A DNA stretch of 64,000 nt from Magicicada septendecula (GCA_034769895.1 CM068372.1:381133910-381197909); one strand, 5' to 3'; positions 20,268 to 31,629 are shown, counted from the stretch's first letter. Notes: generated from the sequence alone by a model not told the origin. Program-made: numbers and translations.

Positions 20268-23200
20268 CTATCTTTCTCGTAGTCTTCCTTCTGTATCTTG
20301 ACACGAAAAACATTTTTTTATTTGAGACAAATGACTTCTGCGAACGTAATTTTCTGTATTGGGTTCATACAGAGCTACAGTAACTGGGGTGATGAACTTA
20401 CGAATTTGGTAGGGGCCACACCATCGATAAGATAGTTTCGAAGTGATCCTATCAACTGCTTTACTCATAGGATGAGTTTTATACATGACTAAATCACCTA
20501 TTTTATACTTTATTAGCTTATTATTATTCTCATGATACTTCCTTGATTTCTGTAAATTAGCTCTCAGATTTGCACGAGCTTCGTTCCATATTTTTCGTAT
20601 GTTATTCCCATTCACGTCGCGGGGTAATAACTCATTGATTTTCCACTTTGTGGTTAAAGGATGGTTGGGTTTGTACTTGTACAGTAAATCAAATGGTGTT
20701 GATTTATGACCTTCGTGATACGCTGAATTGAATGCAAATTGTATCCACGAAATATTTTGATCCCAGGTTGTCTGGTCTTTAGCATGATAAGATATTAATG
20801 CTGATTTTAAGTTACGCAAGTATCTTTCTGCTATATTTCCTTGCGGTCTGTACTCGGTCACGGTAATATGATTTATACCTAATTTAAAACACATGTCATT
20901 AAATTCTTTCGATTTAAACTGGGGTCCATTGTCAGATATTAAGCTTAAAGGTGTGCCATAGTCTTTAAATAGTTGTTCTTGTAGAATTTTAATTGTCGTA
21001 GATGCTAATGCACGACGCATAGGATACATCCACACGAATTTAGTGAATGAGTCTACACAAATTAACAGCATAGTATTTCCGGATTTAGAGCGGGGATAAG
21101 GTCCAGAATAGTCGATGTATATTTTCGAGAAGGGAGTGGTAGGTATTTCGGAGATTAGTTTTCCGACTTGACTGGTTCTTGCTGGTTTGCTCAGCGCACA
21201 AATTTCGCATTCTTTCACGAACTTTTTTATTTCACTATTCATGTTTTCCCAGTGGTATTCCTTGCGAATACCATGTATCGTTTTCCTAATTCCCATATGA
21301 GCTCCAATTGTAGATGAATGGTAGTACTCCATTAACATGGGTTTGATTATTTCCGGGGCGATTATTCTTAGTAATTTTCCGTTTGCCTTCTTAAAACAAA
21401 ATACTCTTTTACTCAAGATATATTTGTCAGATTTATTTCCTTTTTCTATTTGTTCGATTATTTTACACAATTTCGGATCTTGTTGTTGGTGATATGTTAT
21501 ATCCTTAAATGCAAGGGGAAAATTAGTAATTAGTGTATTAACGATAGTGGTTTCAATATTGTCTTCTCCAGATCTTGTATTGGGTAGTTGGAACATGCGG
21601 GATAGAGTATCGGCCACTACATTTTGAGTTCCACGAATATGTTGCACTTTGAACTTGTAGCAATTTAATCTTAACACCCATCGTCCGATACGACCTAATT
21701 GCTTTGGGTGATTTAATAACCATGATAAAGCTTGATTATCGGTTTCTAGTAGAAATTCTTTGTGTTCCAAAAATGGTTTGAATTTATCAAAAGCAAATAC
21801 TACGGCTAAACATTCCAGTTCATAGGCTGAGAACTTCCTTTCTTGCTCGGTCAGTGTCCGGGATGCATAACTGATCGGGAGTCTAGTATTATTTATTTCC
21901 TGGTATATTACGGCTCCTAATGCTACACTTGAACTATCGGTCTGTACGATAAATGGTTTACTGAAATCCGCTAACTGCAATACAGGTGGGGATATAATAC
22001 TTTCTTTAAGTGTTTCAAACGCTTCTTGATGTTGAGTAGTCCACTCGAATTTCGTTCCTTTCTTTCTTAAGGCATTCAATGGGGCTGCTATATCTGCTAA
22101 GTGGGGTATGTACTTATGAAAATAATTAATCATACCTAAAAATCTAGCTATACCTTTGACTTCTCTGGGAGGTAAAAATTCTCGGATTGCGCGTGTACGT
22201 TCGGGATCGATGGTAACCTTACCTTCGGCTGATACTATGTGACCTAAAAATGAGAATTGTTTCACTGCGAAATTAACTTTACTATGGTTTACGGTCAGTC
22301 CGGCTTTCTTTAACCGGGATAATACTTCACGCAAGTGATCAATATGTTGATCCATTGACTCACTATATACTACTATATCGTCGAGATAATGATATACAAA
22401 TTTAAATTTAACATCATGGAAAATTTTTTCTAACAGTCGGCTGCATACTGAACTTCCTTGTGAAATACCGAATGGTACTCTCGTAAATTGATATAGATTA
22501 AATGGGACAGCAAAAGCAGTTAAATGTTTTGATTCCTCAGCTAGTGGAATTTGATGGAATGCTTGGTTAAGATCCATTATGGTGAAGATTTTCGCTTTTG
22601 TAAAATAGTGAAACGCACTGTGTATGTCTGGCAGTGGTATCGATTCAAATTCTATACTCTTATTTAGTTGTCTATAATCCACGACTAGTCTATGTTTGTC
22701 AGTTCCTTTTGGTACTAGGAATGCAGGCGATGAATATGGAGACGTTGATGGTTCAATGACGTGCTGATCAAGGAGTTTGTTAATGTGGTTTCTCATGATT
22801 TCCATCTTGGGCGGAGATAGTTTGTATGGGTGGAGTCGTATTACTTTGTTGTCACTAAGATTTATTTTATATTCAATTAAATGAGTTAATCCTAACTTGG
22901 GGGTGAGTACAGCAGAAAAATCTTTTATTAACTTTTGGATTCTTAGTCTCTCATTTCCTTTTAAATGACTTAGACTCGATTCATTAGGCTCTGAATGAAT
23001 ATTTGCGGTTTCACTAACAGTGTCGTTACTTAATTCGGAGTCGAACTGATATTTTTGAGTACGATCAAATCTGAAAAAATATTGTTTTGCATATATATCA
23101 AGGATTAAAGCAGTTTTTCTTATAAAATCCGCGCCTAATATTAAGTTCTGTCGTAACTCTTCAGCTACTAGTAGGGGAATGTACCAAGTAAAATTCTGAA

Positions 23201-23579
23201 TTTTTAATTTCACCGTAATACTGTGAGATATTTTTAGGTTTTGTTTATTTGCGGTGGTACACTTTATGTTCACCATTTGGCTACGTTTAATCAGTTTATG
23301 ATTAGCTAAAAAGGTGGCTAACTGTTTACTAATTATACTACGGGTAGATCCTGAATCAATTAAACCAAGGGTTTTCGTTGCTCCAAGGTCTATCTGTACA
23401 TAGGGTAGTTGGCATATACTTGTTTTACATGCACCAATAGAGTTGCACTTGTCGATAAATTTTGTTACATAAGGATCTCTGCGTTTATTTTTACTCATCT
23501 TTATTTGACGCTTAGTATTGTTGTTACCTTTCCTTCTGGTGCTTCGGAAGACGTAGGACTTGCGTTCTTCCAGCTTCAC
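20268..23579 (-). CDS. pol: Gypsy Pol polyprotein (protease, RT, RNase H, integrase)
   Basis: The frame is open for about 1103 codons in the -1 frame relative to gag. The listed start is a GTG inside the frameshift region, so translation is presumably by frameshifting. Visible domains are: aspartic protease DSG at 75-77 with ILGADF near 148; RT with LVVDYRQLN near 298 and YLDD at 398-401; RNase H with D548, E587, D614 and D657; and integrase with the zinc finger H754/H761/C791/C794 and the DD35E triad D823, D883 and E918. A GPY-like motif RWCGPYQIRKF follows. All key residues are present and no stop interrupts the frame. The order PR-RT-RH-IN is that of Metaviridae. The clade within the family is not assigned. 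Confidence 0.97.
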   Translation of the reverse strand: MKLEERKSYVFRSTRRKGNNNTKRQIKMSKNKRRDPYVTKFIDKCNSIGACKTSICQLPYVQIDLGATKTLGLIDSGSTRSIISKQLATFLANHKLIKRSQMVNIKCTTANKQNLKISHSITVKLKIQNFTWYIPLLVAEELRQNLILGADFIRKTALILDIYAKQYFFRFDRTQKYQFDSELSNDTVSETANIHSEPNESSLSHLKGNERLRIQKLIKDFSAVLTPKLGLTHLIEYKINLSDNKVIRLHPYKLSPPKMEIMRNHINKLLDQHVIEPSTSPYSSPAFLVPKGTDKHRLVVDYRQLNKSIEFESIPLPDIHSAFHYFTKAKIFTIMDLNQAFHQIPLAEESKHLTAFAVPFNLYQFTRVPFGISQGSSVCSRLLEKIFHDVKFKFVYHYLDDIVVYSESMDQHIDHLREVLSRLKKAGLTVNHSKVNFAVKQFSFLGHIVSAEGKVTIDPERTRAIREFLPPREVKGIARFLGMINYFHKYIPHLADIAAPLNALRKKGTKFEWTTQHQEAFETLKESIISPPVLQLADFSKPFIVQTDSSSVALGAVIYQEINNTRLPISYASRTLTEQERKFSAYELECLAVVFAFDKFKPFLEHKEFLLETDNQALSWLLNHPKQLGRIGRWVLRLNCYKFKVQHIRGTQNVVADTLSRMFQLPNTRSGEDNIETTIVNTLITNFPLAFKDITYHQQQDPKLCKIIEQIEKGNKSDKYILSKRVFCFKKANGKLLRIIAPEIIKPMLMEYYHSSTIGAHMGIRKTIHGIRKEYHWENMNSEIKKFVKECEICALSKPARTSQVGKLISEIPTTPFSKIYIDYSGPYPRSKSGNTMLLICVDSFTKFVWMYPMRRALASTTIKILQEQLFKDYGTPLSLISDNGPQFKSKEFNDMCFKLGINHITVTEYRPQGNIAERYLRNLKSALISYHAKDQTTWDQNISWIQFAFNSAYHEGHKSTPFDLLYKYKPNHPLTTKWKINELLPRDVNGNNIRKIWNEARANLRANLQKSRKYHENNNKLIKYKIGDLVMYKTHPMSKAVDRITSKLSYRWCGPYQIRKFITPVTVALYEPNTENYVRRSHLSQIKKCFSCQDTEGRLRER

Positions 23580-23588
23580 ATGTTTTTT
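23546..23588 (-). promoter_or_regulatory. -1 ribosomal frameshift signal between gag and pol
   Basis: In gag frame the minus strand reads tcA AAA AAC ATG TGA. The heptamer A AAA AAC (23582-23588) is a canonical X XXY YYZ slippery site. After a 10-nt spacer comes a stem of 8 bp with one bulged A (23563-23571 with 23546-23553). Slippage by -1 enters the pol frame exactly. Confidence 0.75.
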
Positions 23589-25096
23589 GATTGGTCGGTT
23601 TTCTGTTTATAGCGCTTTTGTTTACATAACTTGCTAATATGTCCGGCCTTTCCACAGTTATAACATCTTCTTTCCTCACTTACTTCGCTCGTAGGTTGTC
23701 GGAATTTTGGTTTAGAGTATGAAACATGGGGATAGTTTTGGGTTTTATGTGTACTTACGAATCGCTTATCGCGGTAGTTTCGGGTATCATTTCCAATAGG
23801 TCTAGTTTGGAATGAATTTCTTTGTTGACTCTGGGACATAGAAACACTTCTATTCTGGTCAGAATACCAGACGTCGGACGAATGTATACAACATAGTTCT
23901 AGTTCCGTAAAAGTTGTAGGTGGCTTCACGAGTGCTAGTCGAGATCGCTCCTCGGGGGATAGTCTTACTATGATATTGTCTACTAACTGTTGTTCGCTCC
24001 ATTTAACTTGTAACAATAAAGCAGATTCTCTTACTTCAGAAATATAATGAGCTAGTCTCTCGTATGTACCTTGTGCACGAAGTACTAAGTTTCGCTTCAA
24101 TTCTTCGTAGATACCGGTGGGAATGAAATGTCTTATTAGTGTGGTATGAAGTTCTTCTACCGATTGATTATACCTTAGGGATTCTAACACTCTATCTTTT
24201 AATGGAGATCTAGACTTAGGCAAAATAACTTGCAAAATCTGGTTATCTCTTAGTTGTTGCAGTTCCTTTAATTCTAAGATATGTTTGATAAAATTAAGGA
24301 GCTTTGTAATATTCAGCCCATCAGTGATTTGGATATTGGACAAAATACTTTCTACAGGGTGGGTTATTTTTCCATAGAGCTCGGGAGTTAAATTTATTTG
24401 GCTCATCATTCTAGGATTTTCCGCAGGTTGATTAGTCCGCGAATGAGAAGGTAATTCGTAGGTATGGGTCATATTTTCTAGTTCATTAGGGAGTGACGTA
24501 ACGTTTACTGCTTGAATATTTACTTGACTACCACTTAACCGTTCCTTGAATGGATCTATATTGGATTCCTGCAGAATCTGAATTTTTGCGGTACCGTTTG
24601 GTTGTTCTTGAGTCGGCGATTGGGTAGGTGAAATATTTAATTTCGTCATTGCTTCTTCGATTTCGTCTAATCTAAACAATTCGGATCGTCTACGTAATTC
24701 GCGTATTATCTCAGGTAATTGTTTTAATGCTTCCCCGGCGAATTTTTTTACATCAGGAGGGATACCTTTATCACCGGGCCAGGTCAACAGATTGGAGATA
24801 CGACAGTATAGATGCTCAATTCTTTGGGTGATGCGTAATATTACTGCGGGGGATTTTTCATCACGCAGGGTTTGTGCGTACGAAGTTAGTTCTGTATACT
24901 TACGATAACACGTTTCTTTTTCGCTATTGAAATCTAAAACACTCAAACGACTTAATAATGAAGGTTTGTCCGGTTTATTTTCGCGTAACGTCTTGCGAAG
25001 TTCCGCGACAGTTACATTAGAGTAGGGGAGACCACGCCATAATGCTTCATAGGTTAATTCGTCTTTCAACAAGAAATCGGGGTTAAATTGAGTCAT
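23576..25096 (-). CDS. gag: Gypsy Gag protein
   Basis: 506 codons from ATG at 25096 to TGA at 23576-23578. The protein is hydrophilic with a predicted capsid-like helical centre and one CCHC zinc knuckle near the C-terminus (C478-x2-C481-x4-H486-x4-C491, in RCYNCGKAGHISKLC). This is the RNA-binding nucleocapsid hallmark of retroelement Gag. It is followed by a basic KQKRYKQK tail. Its last codons contain the slippery heptamer used to reach pol. Length is somewhat above many insect Gypsy Gags. No disabling mutation is visible. Confidence 0.93.
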   Translation of the reverse strand: MTQFNPDFLLKDELTYEALWRGLPYSNVTVAELRKTLRENKPDKPSLLSRLSVLDFNSEKETCYRKYTELTSYAQTLRDEKSPAVILRITQRIEHLYCRISNLLTWPGDKGIPPDVKKFAGEALKQLPEIIRELRRRSELFRLDEIEEAMTKLNISPTQSPTQEQPNGTAKIQILQESNIDPFKERLSGSQVNIQAVNVTSLPNELENMTHTYELPSHSRTNQPAENPRMMSQINLTPELYGKITHPVESILSNIQITDGLNITKLLNFIKHILELKELQQLRDNQILQVILPKSRSPLKDRVLESLRYNQSVEELHTTLIRHFIPTGIYEELKRNLVLRAQGTYERLAHYISEVRESALLLQVKWSEQQLVDNIIVRLSPEERSRLALVKPPTTFTELELCCIHSSDVWYSDQNRSVSMSQSQQRNSFQTRPIGNDTRNYRDKRFVSTHKTQNYPHVSYSKPKFRQPTSEVSEERRCYNCGKAGHISKLCKQKRYKQKTDQSKNM

Positions 25097-25862
25097 TTTT
25101 GATAATCACCACTTTAAACACACGACGTATTACGAACGACAAATCTTATGTCACTTACTTTACTTCGTTTTCTCAATGTTTAAAAATAGATAACATTAAT
25201 TCATTTAAACACATACACATATATCTTATTTTATATTAAGCTTTGGGATGTAATCTTATCTTAATTAATCAACATAACTTATTTCACAACAATTAAATTC
25301 TCAGTATTGACATATATAATTAATCAAAACAAAACGATAATACTATTTTAGTAGAGAGAAATTTCATATACGGAAGGTTCATTGATTTAACAAACAGCAC
25401 AAAGAATCAGCTGTTTTGGGGTGTCGTCTAGTTGCATAGGGTAGTAATTCAGAACAATACAAAAACAGGAAAGAGCTTGTCTAACGTGGCTTTGTTTGCT
25501 TTAGGGAGGAGGGGTTATGAATGAGATGGGTTCTTACAAAGGGGAGAGTTTACATTCCTCAACACATATTTAACATGAACCAACTGGCTTGGAATTGACT
25601 TGTTTGGAATGGTTTCCCTACCAGCTATTACTTGCTTAACACGGCAAACTCGCGATACTAATATTATTATTATATAATTAAAATTTTACTCATTTATTAT
25701 TTTTTTTTTTCTGAGTGAATAAATTTATGTTTGTCCTTTTTTATCGTTAACGACTTATAAACTTACACAACAACAATTACATAATTATGTTGCAATTTTC
25801 TGTACGTGACACTCTGTAAACAATATTTTGTTTTACCAAGTAAATTACACAATTTTAAATTC
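25097..25862 (-). other. 5' leader of the Gypsy element
   Basis: AT-rich untranslated leader between the presumed primer-binding site and gag, about 770 nt. No upstream ORF of note. It probably holds the packaging signal, but none is identifiable. Confidence 0.7.
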
Positions 25863-25876
25863 AGCAGAGTGGCGCA
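25863..25876 (-). promoter_or_regulatory. presumed primer-binding site matching the 5' end of initiator tRNA-Met
   Basis: Four nt from the 5' LTR the element sense reads TGCGCCACTCTGCT. Its complement AGCAGAGTGGCGCA equals nucleotides 1-14 of animal initiator tRNA-Met as I know that sequence. A conventional site would begin TGG and pair with a tRNA 3' CCA end; none is next to the LTR. Copia is known to prime from an internal cut of the same tRNA, so a 5' tRNA fragment primer is possible. Confidence 0.6.
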
Positions 25877-25880
25877 ATTT

Positions 25881-27204
25881 TGTGCCGCCCCTTGGCAAGA
25901 CAACACAAAAATCGGGAACTAGTTTAATTATTTACCAGTAAACTAAACCAGCTGCCGTTGTTAGTAAAACTCTTACTAACAAATTACAAAACAAGTATGA
26001 TATAGGAAACTGACAAGGTTTGCATAAACTTATTCACTCACTAGGTATTAGCTAAAACATCTCTTTATTGCTATTGAAATATTAATCAAACATTATTACT
26101 GATTTTAAAGAAGGTTATTTTTGTAAATAGTGCTTTTACTGCTTCAAAGATCTTAATTATATTATTCTTGTTATATCAAAAATTTATTCATATAACTGTT
26201 AGTTTTAATACCACGGATCCGGGTCTCAATTTTCTCAAAATTATTAATTTATCAATATATACATTACGGTTACTATTACTTCTTACAAAATTACAAAATA
26301 TACAAATCTGATAATTTGTTCATTACATTGCGAAAGTTCTTTAAAGTTCTTTGTTACTTCTTATTAAGGGGAAATTTACAAAAGTTGTGGTTTGATATCA
26401 CCTGAGGTTGTTGTTGTATTCTTGGGACATCTCCAGTTGTCTTCTACGGGTTGAGTACGTTGTTCTTGGTGCATCTACATCGGGTTGATTTTTAGTTTAC
26501 TTGAAGCTCTCGAAGATAGGTTGTTTACTTGAAGTTCCACATGTTGTAATTTCACTTTTCTTAGTGCAGATTCTTGTAGTTCACATTTTCTTTATTTTAA
26601 TTTCAGTTATAGTTCTCACTTTGCAGTACTACAGTCTAGTAGTTAACTATGTTACACTTACATTTGATTTTGTTTTTAAGAGATGTGTTGGCTACCTTTT
26701 TCTATTTTATTTACATATTTTCTCACAAACTCTAGACACTACATTATTCACAATAACAAGATTTCACGCTGGATATGCTTCTAGAGAACATACACATACG
26801 TATATGTGTACAACACCAAAACTCACGTCTACTCATTGCGACGTTCTACGGCCGAATGCGCGTACGGTTTAGGGGAGAGGGCTCAGTAATCTAGGGCGTA
26901 TTTACGCACTAAGAAAATAGTTCGTACTTTTCCTATTATTATTTATTCATTAATTAGGAGATAAATACTTTATGTTTATTTTATTATGACTTAGGGATTT
27001 CTTTATTTCTCTAGTCGCAATTTTTAATTATTTAAGTAATTATTATTATTATTCACTACTTAATACTTTTCTTGGCGTGTTGGTACTGGAAGGTTTCAAG
27101 TTGATTCAGGAATCTGGGTATAGGTAAGGGTGTATGATACTCTTACTTATTAAAATTAAAAAATTTTAATCTGTGCGATTTTTTGATACATTAAAATCGT
27201 CACA
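25881..27204 (-). repeat. 5' LTR of the Gypsy element
   Basis: 1324 bp, effectively identical to the 18380-19704 LTR. It carries the promoter and polyadenylation functions by position; I did not pin the TATA box. Confidence 0.95.
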
Positions 27205-27272
27205 ATATATCTATATAATGTTCACACACGCGCGCGCGCGCGCGACAAGAAATGGACAGCAGTAAAAAGTGT

Positions 27273-27303
<31 letters not shown>

Positions 27304-28287
27304 GGAAAATCATTGATTTAAAAATGTTATATCTTGATTAAATGTTATTAAAATTAAAGATAACTAATGTCGCGCCATTGGTATTAACTTTGATTTTAAA
27401 TTTTGTTTTCTTATCAGATCTTGTGAAAACAAGTTTTTCTTAAGGTATTTTAAAATAATCTGAGTTTTCTTACCATCTTTTTCTAATTTAAGAATTTTAT
27501 CCCAAGAATGCTTTAAGCAGCTTATAATAGTTCGTGTCAAAGTAGTTTATTTTCTAATGTAAAACCTGGGAGGCAATTTTTCAGCAACGAAAAACTCATG
27601 TCACATTACGACAAATGTTTAAATAAAGCTGGCGATTTTGTAGAAATTTAGATTTTCAACTGCATTTTCATAAAAGGGCTATGCCACGTGTTTCTTTTTT
27701 TTTGCAAGTGCATCTAACTTTTTGACTGCCCCTCGTATATTTATCACCTGGTCTTTGTATATTTTATCTGTAAACGTCGTTAAATAACACTTGCATTACA
27801 CGTAATCCTATGCGAGCTAAGCAGTGTGACTGTCATTCTGGACGCCCGCTTGCAAGTGTACAAATGGTTTGTATTAAAGAAGGATAAAATAAAAAAACAA
27901 GAGCATCTGTGTTTGGGGGGGGGGGGAGGGTTGAGAGACGGACTCAGCAGAGAGAAAAATAAGCAGGTACACAATCAGTAGTCAGGTCAGCAGCAGTGAG
28001 GACGGATTATGTACATTATATTATTTGAAAAGAAGAAGAAGGTGAAGAAGAAGAGCAGTTTGGTTCAAATGAACAGACACACACACACACACACACACAC
28101 GTCTACGTAGCTTGGAGTAATTTATTTAGGTGGCAGTGAGATATGAATAGACTCGCTCAGTCATCACGGCTTTCAACACACACACACACACACTCATACT
28201 CGCTCTCTCTGTACACAACAGTACGCTTCATCTTCTTCTTCTTCTTCTTCTCCTTCTTCTCCTTCTTCTCGGACGTTGTACACAGCG

Positions 28288-28356
<69 letters not shown>

Positions 28357-28600
28357 GCCGGCTTTATTCAAATGTGGTGAGAGACTGACTGGAAGCCCGG
28401 ACGTGCTTCATTAGAGCAAGTTTTGAGTCACGACCGCTTCGGGGCACGCATGACACTCTCCGTATGTAAAGCACAATGTACGTTTGCGCTCGTGAGCACA
28501 CACAGACTCCCACACATACGGAAACCACTGTCCTGGATATTGACCTATACGTTGTTTAACTGTTGATATAAATATGTACGTGTTTCATCTGCACTACAAT
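27205..28600. other. simple-repeat-rich spacer
   Basis: Contains (CG)n at 27229-27243, (TA)n at 27274-27302, a poly-G run at 27914-27925, (CA)n at 28079-28100, CTT repeats at 28229-28270 and the GA tract listed separately. No gene is supported. Confidence 0.55.
28290..28352. repeat. (GA)n microsatellite
   Basis: About 31 GA units preceded by a CTT-rich block. Confidence 0.95.
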
Positions 28601-28609
28601 GTGACGTTT

Positions 28610-28830
28610 CACCTGCGTTTCATCATCGTCATCGTCATCATCATCATCACCTTCACAACAAGGTATAGGTAAGGTGCTGCCTGTTCCGCCTACCAAGACT
28701 CTCTCCACCCATCTCTTCCTGGGTCTACCCACACACACCTGTGTTCTATAGGTTTATATTTTAGACTTCTTTGGCCCGTATTCAATCTGACATTCTTTCT
28801 AAATACTGTTTATATTCCACGGTTGTTTAT
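28610..28830 (-). mobile_element. LINE 3' terminal fragment
   Basis: The minus strand matches the 35258-36400 family: AGAATGTCAGATTGAA, GGCCAAAGAAGTC, CTATAGAACACAGGTGTGTG, GGAACAGGCAGCACCTTACC, then a GATGAT tail. It is truncated to the last part of the coding region and the 3' UTR. Confidence 0.75.
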
Positions 28831-28934
28831 AAAACTATATTTTTTTTAATATTTTGAATTGTTTTACTGCGATTCGTAGTTCTATTTTTTTTTAATCTGT
28901 GGCCTATATGAATACTTTTTCAGTAACTACATCC

Positions 28935-29070
28935 GTAGTAATCATCATCATCATCACTTTCACATCGCGGCACAGTCAAGTTGCAGCGTGTTCCGCCTTC
29001 AAAGCTCCTCCAGCCATCTCTTCCTGGGTCTATCCACACACCTGTGTCTTATAGGGTTAAATTTTATAAC
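28935..29070 (-). mobile_element. LINE 3' terminal fragment
   Basis: Second copy of the same 3' terminus in the same orientation, with a GATGATGATGATTACT tail. It shares the ACACAGGTGTGTGGATAGA and GGAGGAGCTTTGAAGGCGG segments. Confidence 0.7.
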
Positions 29071-30107
29071 GTTATGCCTATTGATTAATTAATATTCAAT
29101 TCAATTAATCAATATTTGATTGGCCTACAGGTTAGTTTGTCTAGTTCCTGCAATATTAATCTTATCATGCCACGCGTTGGGCAGCCATATATAACGTTAA
29201 TAGGGGTGTTCCTATTAATCAAGTGTTAATTAATAAATTTTGATCAAATTATTCAAATAGGTAATCGACGATGCTATCAATCAAGTGGTCTAATTATCAA
29301 TAAAGAGTGATTAATCTTGTCTTCTACTACTAAATAAAACTTCAAGAATTAAAACATTTATGAATATGGTATCTGTTAAATTATATTGAGTCTAAATCAT
29401 TAATTGCGGATTTTACTTTGAAAGAATTGTCTTGTATGCCAGGTCTTAAAATAAATTAACTCAACACTATCGAATCCATTATAAATTAAATTTATTATAA
29501 GAATGCATGTTGTACGTATTCATTGCATAAAAGAAATTATGTAACAAGGGTATATACTACTATTTCAAAGAGATAATTAAACTCTATAACATATCTAAAA
29601 TATCTGAAAGAAAAACAATCAGATGCTTACACATACTTGTGTGTAGTTATTGTATCATGAAATAAGACATACTCGTAGTTGATGACGTTAAGAACTATCA
29701 ATATTGCGTGTTTGCGATTTGCACTAAGTGATATACTACGTAACATATTTAAACACATATACACATGAAATATTCATGTACCTGCAGTAAACATATTAAA
29801 CACATACACATCTGAAATACTCGTATACCTACACTAATAAGATAATACATGTGTAATATTCTATAATAGTATTTATTCTTAACCATGGATTCGTATTTAT
29901 AATGACTCTATTTTGATATATCTCAGGCAGTTAGTTCTAAGTGACAGGTCAGCGGTATTACGATAAAATAGGAATTATAATAAATGGTTATTTTGGTACA
30001 TTACTCAAGTCATCGTAGTGTCTCGCTCCCGTTGCATGTGTCCGCTTGGATCCGCTGGGTGACGATTGATGCTGGTCCTGGAACCACTCGTAACTCGCAC
30101 CTCCAAT
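29070..30107. other. AT-rich spacer
   Basis: A GGGGTGTTCCTATTAATC stretch at 29203 looks like a hAT-type end but has no partner. Sequence next to 30107 may be the leader of the LTR unit at 30108-31428. No gene is seen. Confidence 0.35.
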
Positions 30108-31428
30108 TGTTATAAGTACATTGTTTCGGAACGCTAGTTCGCACTTCATGAAATCCATTATAAATTTCTATAATGTTATTACAGTTTAAGTCGCGATACT
30201 TGCACTAAGTTATTACAGTTTAAGTCGCGATACTTGCACTAAGGATTATATTGTCTATTCGTATCGCGTCAGTCTATTTATGCGTATTTTAGTTCGATAC
30301 TTCCACGCACTTTGGTATTGTTTAAAAACATGTTCGACTCTTCCTTAATGCCTAGATTGATTTCAAGTTCATTAGACGCATATAAAACATCATCGGCACT
30401 TGTCTCTATTCTACGAAATAATTTTGTATCACAAATTAAGTCTTATGTTGTATACCGATTCATTTCGTTTATAAAGAGTTCAAGTATATTACTACTGCAT
30501 TATACAACTCCTTACGGCACTAATTGTATTAGTGTAATACTTAGAGTTTTACAAAGTTCATTAGTCGCGCATCGTCGCGAAAACCACTGTTTCGGCTCAA
30601 CGCTTCAAGTCTTACTCCCGAACTTCCACTACTACCGAACACCAGTTTGAATATCACAAAACAAAATTTTTATGGAAACTGAGAGAAAATTAGAGTAATA
30701 CTGAGAGAGCGTCTCCTCTTGCATACAGTTTTTATGCCCTTCGCTTTCCCACTCTCGCTACTCCTTCGAACGCTTCATTTTCCCACCAAAATAGTTCTGA
30801 CAGGACAATTGCTCGGATTTCCCTCGGTACTCTTGCCTCTAGTCTGTGATTCTTGTGAATTCTCCACCCAGCGCCGTTTGGAGAGGGACGTTCTTCTTCG
30901 GGATTTGTTCTCTGGTCGTCGGTTCGCTTCGAGACCATCCCCTACAGTTACTCCCTTCTGAATCCTCGTTTCTAATTGGCTGGCTGGCTTCTCTACTTGA
31001 ATTTCTCATAGTCCACGTTGACGTGACGGGTTGCTGTCATCAGGACGTTGCCACTTTCTCGGAATCTGCATCGAGACCGATGGCAAGGGCTACTGAAGTC
31101 ACATCTGCCCCTTTTGGTGTAGCGTGTCGAAATAAAGTATTGTTCGGACTCTGGCGACTTCCTCTATCGAACTTACGGGTGGCAAACATCTGTGTACGTC
31201 GCAGACGCCTCCTTGTCTCCAGCACAGCATGAAAACAAGCCTCCCGTGGTCCTACTACGTTGTCCGTGCTCCAGCTATTGTTTTTCAGTAAGTTTCACAT
31301 ATGCTTGGAACAATGCTCTTAGCTAGGCCTATCTATTCTCTCGCTACTGAAACGGATGTAACGGTAATGTTCCTTTGTCATATTTGTAAAGTCAAGTGTT
31401 CCCACGCATGATCCTTTTCGTCCTAACA
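30108..31428 (-). mobile_element. candidate LTR of an LTR retrotransposon (truncated element)
   Basis: In minus sense the unit starts TGTTAGGACG and ends CTTATAACA, a 5-bp inverted end pair of TG...CA type. It is followed after AT by TGGAGGTGCGAG, a plausible primer-binding position. A GCATAAAAACTG TATA-like box lies at about 30735 (minus). The downstream GATCCAAGCGG-containing leader resembles that near 55440. No gag or pol follows, so at most an LTR plus leader remains. Boundaries are tentative. Confidence 0.4.
30175..30242. repeat. perfect 34-bp tandem duplication
   Basis: The unit beginning GTTATTACAGTTTAAGTCGC occurs twice head to tail without differences. Confidence 0.95.
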
Positions 31429-31629
31429 CGTGTTGCAGCACGCTTTGTCTTTTAAACGGCTTTTATGCCATTTAAGTAGAAAGGAAAGGTTTGTTCCTTC
31501 CGTCGCTCACCCTCGAACAATACTAACTCGTGTCATTCTTGACGGGCTCTAAATGCTGGCGTATCTCCCTCGGAATATCCAAAAAAATCAAAAAAAGTTT
31601 CAAAGCAATAAGTACGTTATAATGTCAAG

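Larger units (their letters stand above)
18380..27204 (-). mobile_element. complete Ty3/Gypsy LTR retrotransposon
   Basis: This is an 8.8-kb element in minus orientation. The 5' LTR is at 25881-27204, followed by a leader of about 780 nt, gag, pol, a 560-nt 3' untranslated region and the 3' LTR at 18380-19704. LTR ends are TGTGACG...CGGCACA in element sense. By eye the two LTRs differ only by one T, implying recent insertion. Flanks ATAT (18376-18379) and ATAT (27205-27208) are a 4-bp target duplication as expected for this group. Gag and pol are open with all catalytic motifs. There is no env-like ORF. It is likely transposition-competent at sequence level (inference). Confidence 0.95.

Noticed and set aside
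25863..25876. tRNA-iMet gene
   Set aside because: Only the first 14 nt match; the rest of the tRNA is absent.
29201..29230. hAT terminal repeat GGGGTGTTCC
   Set aside because: No inverted partner or octamer duplication could be found.
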